From Lineus longissimus (taxonomy: Eukaryota > Nemertea > Pilidiophora > Heteronemertea > Lineidae): a stretch of 64,000 nt of DNA. The stretch spans positions 15,004,001 to 15,068,000 of the forward strand of contig NC_088321.1 in the NCBI RefSeq assembly GCF_910592395.1, given 5' to 3'. The notes under the pieces are model-generated. The model made no database searches. It was not told where the DNA came from and saw nothing but the letters and a program-made list of their open reading frames with translations. The position numbers and the translations under genes were made by a program. Below, in pieces: positions 25,901 through 35,244 of this stretch (position 1 is the stretch's first letter; every line of letters starts with the position of its first letter).

Positions 25901-26702
25901 TATTGTAAATGCTGAGGGACATGAAGGGAGACCCCCACAGGACTGACGATGGAACATCTTGTGAGGTTGGAAGACCTTTTCACAACCAAAAAATACCAAG
26001 TTTTTCTGGCAAGACCCAAAGTTATAGTATTAGTATATTAGTATATCTGCTTGGAGCTTTTGATACTACATGTATAATGCCCGCGTGGAGTGTGGAGTCG
26101 TTTTATTTCGTCCCCGGCGGCCGAGTTGGGCGTGATCTGGAGTTGGACCCCGAGCGGATCAGTATATACGGAAGCCCAGAAGGCTCGTGTTCTGGAGTAC
26201 AGTCATTCCAGAAAGTAAACGTCCACGAGCTAACATGCATGCATAAGACCCCTTACGGCCAAGTTAGAAAACACAAGCGCCCGACCACCAAACGACCAAC
26301 TGCACTTGAAACATGATAGACACCAAGCGACTGATAGTCGAGGACATTCTGCTTGGAGAATGAGAAGATGGCGATCAATTCAAGCAGGGACGGCCGACTT
26401 CGTCAATAAATAGAGTCCCGGTCGCGGTCCTGCGCGAGGAGGAGGATCCGATTGCTGTCCACTAATAATGGGGAGTTTCGCAAAGCCCCCGAAACGTCCA
26501 CGAGAACACCTATCCCTTTGTTCGACATCGTCATCTTAATCGTGGGGTCGAACTATGAGATAGGCGATCACGTTGGCGTTTCGTGGAATCTTGCGAAGAC
26601 TTTGAATACAGTATGTACATGTATAATGATTTCTACGATTGCCGAGGCATTCGAAAGAGAGAAAAAAAACGAGCTACGCATTTTAACGATACCGTGCCTA
26701 TT

Positions 26703-26708
26703 TTTATT
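26703..26708 (-). terminator. Polyadenylation signal AATAAA for the secreted-protein gene
   Basis: Forward TTTATT reads AATAAA on the minus strand, about 170 bases beyond the stop codon at 26877-26879. It is the first perfect signal I see downstream of that gene. Confidence 0.5.
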
Positions 26709-26876
26709 GGAATGAGTAGACCAAGAAACAAAAAGTTCGAAATTAGTTACAAATCTAACCTCTACATCCGGGCACTACTTTGATTAGCAAGTCAACATGA
26801 CTGCACGGTAGAGCACCGGAAGTGGGGGTGCGCTTTGACCCCTGGGAATAGAGGTTGGTAACAAATCAACCTCGGT

Positions 26877-29030
26877 CTATCCCTGGACCTGTTGAGCAAG
26901 CTTGACAATATCTTCAAACAAACCGGTGAGGGCGCTTTTCAGGGCGTCTTCGGGAGAGCCTTTGGTGGCGGACCGGCTCAACCCAGTCAGAGGGTCTGAG
27001 ACACGAGCCTTGCATTTCCTTTCGGGGACGACAGTGTCAACAACCTGAAGAAAAATGAGAATCGAAAATGCGAATCCGAAGTTATAAAAGGGACAACTTG
27101 GGCATGAGATATCAGCATTAGTGTGATACCACAACTTTATGGTGCGTGGCAAGTAGTATATTATCCTGCTGGCCAGGTAAATCCCACGCCAGTTGTGTCT
27201 TTAAAGCTAGCAAAAGGCGCTTTGTAGTGAGATGAGTGTTATACTGACAAGCCGGCAGGGGCTGCTGCAATCGCATCCAGAGCATGGATCCATAGCAGCT
27301 GATGCTGTGAACACCGTTGCCAAGAACTGTCGAGGACCAAGTGTGAAGCACCAACACGGTCCATGGAGAGGTCAAAAGATAAGGAAGTAAGTCACAGAGA
27401 ACATGGAGCAGGAGAAACTGAATCGCGTTTGGTTTTGCGATAAATGTATTCTTCGTATACAGCGGAAACAGGTTTGAAGTACCGTGAGCTTGGAAAGACC
27501 CCTATCGGCGCCTTCGTGCAACTTAATCTGCTTTCCTGGCATCCGTTTATCATTTCCTTTCACTGGCCTAATGAAAGGTGAAAACAGAGAAGGTTCTTAC
27601 CGTGTCGACTACATCACTGATGGTGTTCCAAACTGACCCTAACCAGCGTTTTTCCTCCCTTTTACCCAATGACAGTGTGCACGCGTCAAGGTGGTAGTTG
27701 ACGTAACCATAATTTGGGATGTTAATCTGTAAAGAAGGACGCATATAAAGAAACCTCCAAGTATCGCCATCGGTAACGGTTGCTAGCGATAGACTTCGAA
27801 GCTAATGCTAGCTATCCTCTATAGAAAATGTAATGAGATCTTACGCGCCAGACAGCATTTTACACCTGTGGTCCTTCCCGTAAATGCGTAGTGATACAAT
27901 ACTTCAGATAGAACTTATTTTTTATCTTCCCTTAAAGCGACATCTATTGACATGCTATGTACTTACGTCGCCATCGTGATCACTGACAAAAGACAAGACA
28001 GTTGCAACGGCACTTCCGATAAACTTGCCGGAATCTTGGACGACAGATTGGAGGTAGGGTAGGGACGAGGATAAGGTCGAGATGGCAGCGTTAGAAAGGC
28101 TGCTGAGCACGTCTCTACAAAAACAGAAACGACATTTCATGCAGTTAGGGTATGGGAGCCAGGTTAGCCAGATTGAGTTAGACGGAGATCCAATAGGTGT
28201 CACTATTGTCAAGCTACTGTGAGATGTGAGAGAACCCTATTGGTGGCTTTGTGTAACTTTATCTTGCCTAGCTGTTGCCTATATTGTCCCTTTAATAGGC
28301 AAGTTAGAGCTAGCACGAGCACCGATCGAACATCGGACTACCCTGGATTCTGCTCACAATCCCCCTTTAAGTATGACGTGGTGAGTAACTGAAGAATATT
28401 ACCCGTCATAAATCGAGTTGTCTATTTACGAGTTATTCATTTATGGTATATTGAAAGTCAACTTACTTCCTTTCGGGCGTGAGGACAACAGCACCGGAGC
28501 AGTAATTGACGGCCAAGGCCAGGGCCAGGACGCCTGAAACACACATAACGGGCTGTGAAACCAGTGAAAGCATTTAGCAATAGGCAACGCATCAGTACCA
28601 GTGGACCCTTTGGTCTGCAAGATTTTGCCTGGAAAAACCAGTGATGTCTTCGAGGCCGAATTATTCCGTAAAGGGGCCACTTGTGCAGGAGATATGTTGG
28701 TTTTTCCTACAAAAACACTTCCAGCAGGACCGTGACCTCTCCAAACAAACGGTATAATGGAAAAATCACTGAACTACACTAAACAATGCACTATAGTACG
28801 GGGTGCAACCAGGAGCCTGGCTGAAATTATCTAAACCCACATCCAAAAATGCTTGCAACGCTGGTGAAAATCATCATCAGAGATCAGCATCAGTGGAAAC
28901 TACAATTGGCGGCGAATGGTGGCAGGCTCAGGCCTCTTACGAAAAAGATCTTGGATTCACTGAAATGCTGTAAGCTCACCATGGTGAATTGAAATGGTGT
29001 TGACTTACCCGCAAGTTTGCTGAAAAACAT
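26877..29030 (-). CDS. Unrecognised small secreted protein, 176 residues, five exons
   Basis: Exons on the minus strand are 29030-29009, 28533-28467, 28114-27967, 27726-27601 and 27044-26877. All introns are GT-AG, phases stay consistent (1, 2, 0, 0), and the joined frame runs from ATG to TAG without a stop. The product starts MFFSKLAGVLALALAV, a clear signal peptide that probably ends near the CSGA at residues 19-22. The mature part has two cysteines, one in the DACTL segment and one in the ERKCKA segment, enough for one disulfide. There are Ser- and Val-rich helical stretches and no transmembrane segment after the leader. A short motif repeats: VVLTPERK at the end of exon 2, TVVPERK in exon 5, and VVDT twice across the exon 4/5 junction. 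I do not recognise the family. Its function is unknown; a secreted, possibly lineage-restricted protein is all that can be said. Confidence 0.82.
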
Positions 29031-29627
29031 GATTGCGCTTGAGTTTCAATCGAAATACATCACCTGGCTTTGATCAGTTCCTTTTGAGTTGAATTCAGCT
29101 TACATTACGTCACGATTAATTGCTTATCGTGTGACCTCATGCTGTATGTGATTGCGTCACGGTTTGATACTAATATTTGCTTTTTAAGGTGAAGCAAATG
29201 ATAAAAGTCTGAGCATTATGGATAAGACCAAAAGTCATAGTGTTATTTTCACACCATGCAAATATATTTATCAAATTCCTCCATTATTTTACCAAGTTGT
29301 CAAAATGATACCTCCCATCCTGAGATACAGGTTTTTGACACTCATATCGAGAGGCGGAGTATGTTGAAAACAACTGGTGCCAGGATGATGTTGGACTGAT
29401 CTAAGAGGAATGATAGGCCAGGGTGAGCCCAGTGTGCCCCTTCTTGTGCAGAAAACAAGGGGCTAGTGTCAAGAGCGAGTCACGTGTTCTATATCTGGAT
29501 CTGATTGCTTTATCGTTGCGCCAAAAGTGGAAAAAGGCCGTAGACTTTTTTTTCAATATGGCGAATTCCCAGATTAAACCTATTTTAGGGTAAACGTTTG
29601 CAGTTCACGCACCTGTAATTTGAAGCT

Positions 29628-30558
29628 ATGGGCGGTTATTTCCGCATTAAATGATGTCCTAAAACGCGTCTTTATAACTGGCAACTCGTGTGTGTGTGGA
29701 GCAACCCGTGCGTACAGAGCAAAACGCGCGTATCTAACTCGCGACCCCTACAAAGAACATAACGCGAATGAATAACTACTGTCGCATAAACGTGCCGTCG
29801 GATAACTAGTGTCGGATAACTAGTGTCGGATAAGTGCTGTCGGATAACTGCTGTCGCATATAAGGTTCCTCAGCCTCCCGCATCGCGGCGCTCTTGTGTC
29901 TTGATGATTATTGTTTTTGCTCTAAGCGACATACGATTTACCAATTGGTAACTGTAATGTAGTAGGCGCACTTCAAATGGCCTTGCTTTTGCACTTAGCA
30001 GACCGTGTTAAGCGCGTTCTCGTTGAGGTGGAAATATGTATAGAACGACAGGTAAATTTAGAGGAATCTGTGATTGCATATTTCAGCACAGTCTCTAGCC
30101 AAAGATTCAACCATGAAAATCACAGATTCCTCTAAATTTACCTGTCGTTCTATACATATTTCCACCTCAACGAGAACGCGCTTAACACGGTCTGCTAAGT
30201 GCAAAAGCAAGGCCATTTGAAGTGCGCCTACTACATCACAGTTACCAATTGGTAAATCGTATGTCGCTTAGAGCAAAAACAATAATCATCAAGACACAAG
30301 AGCGCCGCGATGCGGGAGGCTGAGGAACCTTATATGCGACAGCAGTTATCCGACAGCACTTATCCGACACTAGTTATCCGACGGCACGTTTATGCGACAG
30401 TAGTTATACATTCGGGTTATGTTCTTTGTAGGGGTCGCGAGTTTAGATACGCGCGTTTTGCTCTGTACGCACGGGTTGCTCTACACACACACACACACAC
30501 GAGTTGCCAGTTATAAAGACGCGTTTTAGGACCATTTAATGCGGAAATAACCGCCCAT
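29628..30558. mobile_element. Giant inverted repeat (arms about 448 and 441 bp, 42-bp loop), foldback-type element
   Basis: The left arm 29628-30075 is the near-exact reverse complement of the right arm 30118-30558. Only 42 bases lie between them. Both outer ends start ATGGGCGGTTATTTCC. The flanks read TTGAAGCT on the left and ATGAAGCT on the right, a possible 8-bp target duplication with one mismatch. Each arm contains a short tandem run of GTCGGATAACTA-type units and an alternating CA/TG tract; copy-number differences in these explain the unequal arm lengths. No transposase is encoded. Long palindromic termini fit foldback-type elements. It lies about 600 bp upstream of the secreted-protein gene. 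Confidence 0.85.
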
Positions 30559-30574
30559 ATGAAGCTAGTATAGC

Positions 30575-31150
30575 CTGTGTTATATAGGGGCAGCACCCTC
30601 GACCTATTTTCTGAGACCATGGGTTGGTTGTGATAGGTTGGTCTTTCAGGTGATGATGTACTCTTAACTTGTCCTTTGATAGAGAATATGTCGCTACATT
30701 CTGCAGAAGTCCTAATTCCTATAGCGCAGGGCCAAAACTAGTTTATTTAAAGAAAGTTCGGCCCGGTAAAAATAAGCTAGCCGTCATGTGAAAATTTTCT
30801 TGGGACTTGGGTCAGTTCAACTGGTTTGGTATAGGAGGCAGCACCTTCTGGGCCTAGACTGAGACAACTCGAGGTGGTTGTGACTTGGTAACTTGGTTCC
30901 TTATTTGTGATTGTTTCATATAGAATATGTCGCCGCCTGTAGAAGACCATTCTATTAAAGTGCAGGGTCATAATTAGTTTATTTAAAGAAAGTTACATTC
31001 GGCCCGGTGAAAATAGGCTGGCCGTCATGCAAAAATTTCCCCTGAATATGTCCCACCTTTTGTTGAGTCTGCATTCCTAGTGCAGGGCCATATTAGTTGA
31101 TTCACATTTGGCCCGGTGAAGTAGGCTAGCTGTCGTGTAGAAATACAGCA
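30575..31150. repeat. Tandem repeat of about 248 bp, two and a half copies
   Basis: The markers GGCAGCACC (about 30590 and 30838), TATAGAATATGTCGC-like sequence, GCAGGGCCA, TAGTTTATTTAAAGAAAGTT and GGCCCGGTGAAAATAGGCT recur in the same order. GCCCGGT is at 30761 and 31002, with a shortened third unit at 31111. The copies differ by many substitutions and small indels. The array starts right next to the end of the giant inverted repeat. Confidence 0.75.
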
Positions 31151-31204
31151 CCTCTTCACAGGTTGGGTGGAAGACACGTCACATCATTGTCACATCCATG
31201 TCAC

Positions 31205-31328
31205 AATGGATGATATGAATAAAGACCAGCAAATGCTTTTACTTCAATTTTGTACACGAAGGCCTGGTGTAAATGTACATGGAGTTTTAGATAAAAGCAT
31301 TTGCTAGTCTTTATTCATATCACCCATT
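31205..31328. repeat. Imperfect inverted repeat, 36-bp arms, 52-bp loop
   Basis: TGATATGAATAAAGACCAGC plus AAATGCTTTT at 31211-31240 pairs with AAAAGCATTTGCTAGTCT plus TTATTCATATCA at 31293-31322. Pairing extends a few bases beyond on both sides. The arms are too long for chance. It may be a small MITE or foldback. Confidence 0.7.
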
Positions 31329-32363
31329 CTCTCCCCAACAGCAACAGGCAGGTAAGCATTTGAAACTAGCTTTTGTGCCTGCTGGAGAGGGTTTATCAAA
31401 AACTCCAGGATGTCCTACGCATTGTTTTGAGAATGCCCCCTTTCCTCCCCTGGGTCCATTGTCTACCAACTTTGTTGATTTTCAAAAGGCCTTTATTTGG
31501 TAGCTAAACCTGAGGAAGGGACTTGAACAACTGTGTTGAGGACCTCATTACCAAAAAGACTTGCTGTAATGATGAGGACTCCTGGGCGATTTTACAGTAC
31601 AAACAGAGACAAGGACTATAGTATATTTTGCACATAACTGTTTGATATCATATCACTGATACGTTTGCCAATTAGTCCAATAGACACTGGTAAGAAAATA
31701 CATTTCAAATTAGCACAATATACAGGGTGTTCAAAAAACAATGTCCTATAAGTGGTTTTACACCAGAGTTCATGTTTCCATATTTCACTTCTAGGCAATT
31801 TAGGTCACACAAATACAGGAAATAAAATTTAATACGTGATCCAAATTTTCAAGTCTGCTCCATAGCTGATACTAAAATGTTTATAAGGTGAAGTAAATTT
31901 CACATTGAGTAGTCGACAATCGGACTTGAATGTTGGAAAGACAAGTCTAAAAGAATTTTTGCACAAAATTCAAATGGAATGCACATTTCAGAACACGATA
32001 GCAAGGGCAAAAGAAGCCTCAATATCATTAGACTTGGAATGAAAGAAAATGGAATCAGTTAAGTAAGAAATAGCCTTGGTACAATTATAAAGTGGTTTTC
32101 ATATCGTAATTTCCTTTCGTTTCCAACTTTTGGTTAATATTCTACCTCCGATTTCGAAAAGGAGTATAGTAGTCTTTCTCTGTGTCAACTGAAGACGGTC
32201 AACTATATGACACAGGCTACCCAGGGCTGTGTAACATTACTATTTGTTATCACACTTTTACAGATCAGTGACAAGAGGTAAGCCAAATACCTTGGGCCAG
32301 ATCTGTCTGAACAGCACTTTATCCTGTGAGTGCATTTAGTGTACTTGAAGCCGTTTTAAACAA

Positions 32364-32611
32364 AGCAGGGACTATAATTGTACCACTTTACCTTACGTGG
32401 TATGGATCATACTTTGGTCTGTGCACCGCCTGTTATGTCACATTAAGCAGGGACTATAATTGTACCAATTTACCTTACGTGGTATGGACCATACTTTGGT
32501 CTGCGCAACGCCTGTTATGACACATTAAGCAGGGACTATAATTGTACCACTTTACCTTACGTGGTATGGATCATACTTTGGTCTGCGCAACGCCTGTTAT
32601 GACACATTAAG
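32364..32611. repeat. Tandem repeat, three units of 82 bp
   Basis: AGCAGGGACTATAATTGTAC starts at 32364, 32446 and 32528, and each unit ends with GTTATGWCACATTA. The units differ by only a few bases, so the expansion is recent. Confidence 0.9.
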
Positions 32612-32832
32612 AATTGAAAATGTCAAAATTAAACTCGCCTTCTCTAGAAATAGAACCTGAAGCTATGAGAGTATACAATAATGTATTTGAAGAGTTCTGT
32701 GGGATCTGCACTACAGCTGATGGATGCCTACAGCTACGTGCGAACAGTTATGGCCAAGTTTCACGTGTTGTGCATCAGGCGTTACACGTGAACAGAAGGA
32801 AAACCTAGAACTATATGTAAGCTCAAGGCCAA

Positions 32833-33340
32833 GTTTACATACAGGTCATGTTTTGTGCAACACGGGTCAAACGTGAATTGATAAAATGTGACTCGCTCTA
32901 CCAAAACTAGGCGCTTGTCGCATCTGAACTCGACAGGTTGATACGGACTTGTTGTTCATTTCCCTATTGTAGACCTTTTGTGAAATCTATTACAAACTGA
33001 TTTGGTCACATTTCACAAAAGGTCTACAATAGGGAAATGAACAACAAGTCCGTATCAACCTGTCAAGTTCAGATGCGACAAGCGCCTAGTTTTGGTAGAG
33101 CGGGTCACAAATGCTTACAGCTTTATCTACACCTAAGGCTGAGTTTACATACAGGTCATGTGTTAAGTGTAACAGGTCAAACGTGAACTGAAGGAATACC
33201 TAAAACTATATGTAAGCCTAAGGTCAGTTTACATACAGGTCATGCGTTAAGTGTAAAAGGTCAAATGTGAACTGAAGGAATACCTAAAACTATATGTAAG
33301 CCTAAGGTCAGTTTACATACAGGTCATGCATTACACATCA
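32833..33340. repeat. Tandem repeat of 84 bp, interrupted by a palindrome
   Basis: GTTTACATACAGGTCATG begins units at 32833, 33143, 33227 and 33311. The last three are spaced exactly 84 bp apart. The gap between the first two is 310 bp, and most of the excess is the palindrome at 32887-33109, so that element seems to have entered an existing array. Units share GGTCAAAYGTGAACTGAAGG and ACTATATGTAAGCCTAAGG. Confidence 0.85.
32887..33109. mobile_element. Palindromic foldback or MITE, about 100-bp arms with 23-bp loop
   Basis: The left arm 32887-32986 starts TGTGACTCGCTCTACC and the right arm 33010-33109 is its reverse complement with only a couple of mismatches. It sits inside the 84-bp tandem array. 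A partly similar terminus (TGTGACCTGGTCACTG, then CAAAACTAGGTGCATGTCGC) occurs at 49504, so more than one copy of this family may be present. Confidence 0.8.
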
Positions 33341-34266
33341 TGGGTGACATGTGACTTATACATAAACTTAATTATGCACTCTCGAACTATCAATAAAACT
33401 TCTAAACTTAAACGAGATCGTAATTTTTCAATAATGCTTTATCACAATTTCATGGCAGTTTTTAAAAAGACATAATTTGCAACAAACCCACACTGCACAT
33501 CATTTTTGGAAACGTAAATGGTCACCTAGTAGACATACTAATTAACTAACTAATTATCAAAACAAATTAATCAAGTCATCACCGAAAAACAAAGTGAGAT
33601 CATTCTTGGATAGGCTTAACCCTTTATAGAGGATATATAGCAGTCCAAAATTTAAAGAAACGGCACTCTCCGAAAGCAGTCATTGAGACCTTTCAGACAA
33701 ATGGTCATGTCAATAGGTTTTGGTATTTCTTCTCTTTAGCGGAAATTTTCAGTGACACACACTTGCATAGTGCATCGAGTGTTATCTTTGATGCATAATA
33801 ACAATGATTACCTGTACACATTTGAACAGGCACACCACGATTGCAATGTGGAATGCCTCATACACAGGTTTGCACCACTGGTCTAGATTTTTCGATAAAC
33901 ATATCATAGACAGTGTGATGAAGTTGCATGTGCTGTATTGGATCGACAGAACAAAGTCAAAACAAGAGTTTTCAATATGTTCTGTACAGATAACTCATTA
34001 AAGTTTAGGTGTGATAGAATCGAAATTAACACCACACTGTAGGCCTCTGTACTAAAAGTGAGACCATTTGGTGGAGATCAAATTCCGCTACAAACCCGAT
34101 GCCAAAATGGTTCAGGTGCCTATATTCTAGCTCTCCCTCTCTCAGTTTCAAATTAAGTACATTTCCTAAATGAAATTTTAACACAAGCGCTGCACATCTC
34201 TCAATAATAGCTTGATTCTTCAAATTATGCTCTCAATATTGTGACTCAATTATGCGCAATTACATT

Positions 34267-34378
34267 CACTGGTTATGCCAAGTTTTATTCACTGGTTATG
34301 CTGAGTTTTGATTACTGGTTATGCTTAGATTGATTCACTGGTAATACTAAGTATAATTCACTGGTTATGCATAGGTTT
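34267..34378. repeat. 23-bp minisatellite, five copies
   Basis: The phrase TCACTGGTTATGC (with variants TTACTGG and GGTAATAC) starts at 34267, 34290, 34313, 34336 and 34359, an exact 23-bp period. The second half of each unit is more variable (CAAGTTTTAT, TGAGTTTTGA, TTAGATTGA). Confidence 0.88.
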
Positions 34379-35244
34379 TACAAATAAGACAGGGAACACT
34401 ACGAATTTTAAACAGCAATGGCAAAGTCTGCCAAATAATGTCAGCTACAATACAAGTCGTTGAACCCAGATTAAAGAGGATTTCACACCATCAATTCAGT
34501 CTACTATTTACTTTTTCTCGGGCGGTGAAAATGTACCTATCATTTCCTGTTTAGAGGTCTGGCACAAATCAGTTAGCTAGATTTGGCCTGATGAACATGT
34601 AGGCAAAAGGCCCGCAATAGGGCTCCATCCAGAAACCCGCGTATGACTTGATGTTGTATCTATTGCTCCGATACAGACTGAGGGGCAGGATGGGCATAAG
34701 TTTGCTCCTGCGAAATTCTCTTTAACTAAAAATCGGCAAGACTTTTGTGATCCAAGTTTAACAATAGCGATAACAATGGAAGCAAGCGGGTTGAACCCAA
34801 CACAAAGGTTTACATGTTCATGTTACTCAGTGGTGATATTTTTTATATATCGTAGCGCTTTCCACTGACCATGGTGCTTCACAACAACTGTCATTAAAGC
34901 GTCCTGTTTGTTGTCGGTTACTTTTCACCAGTCTTTCAAGAACATGAACCCTCACAAGAATAACATGTATAAATACTGGTTACCACTTTGAGGAATGTAC
35001 ACAAATCAACAACATCTGATCAGGCGGGGTGCCAACAATCCAAAGGTTGTGAGGGTTAGCACTGTCATCAAAACCAGACAAAAACGAAATTGTGACTTAG
35101 AAGTTTACAATAGCAATAGCACATGGAAATCAGAAGGCAATGTTTTGGCTTCTCCTTAAAGCGTTGCTTGCAGGTCACGTCCGTTTGCATTGGTGTTGGT
35201 CAACCACCTGTCCGAGTGAGACCTCGCATGGGGAAGTCAACACG

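Larger units (their letters stand above)
19951..26702. other. Gene-free interval between the Smad promoter and the secreted-protein gene
   Basis: No exon was recognised. The interval holds four copies of a short dispersed repeat (GTACACTCCGGACGCAGTGG family) near 21840-22910. Small open frames begin at 22022 (about 72 codons, Met-Ser-Gln-Arg-Glu start) and at 24497-25048 on the minus strand (183 codons). The latter is rich in Trp and Ser and has no family signature; frames in other phases over the same DNA look equally plausible, so I do not call a gene. From 25050 to 26700 only a short G-run near 25852 stands out. Confidence 0.45.
29031..35244. other. Gene-free, palindrome- and tandem-repeat-rich interval
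   Basis: No exon was recognised between the secreted-protein gene and the dehydrogenase gene. The interval contains a very large inverted repeat (29628-30558), a tandem repeat of about 248 bp, a 36-bp stem-loop (31205-31328), three 82-bp tandem units, 84-bp tandem units interrupted by a 99-bp-arm palindrome, and five 23-bp units. About 33400-34260 and 34400-35240 show nothing beyond AT-rich unique-looking sequence. Confidence 0.6.
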
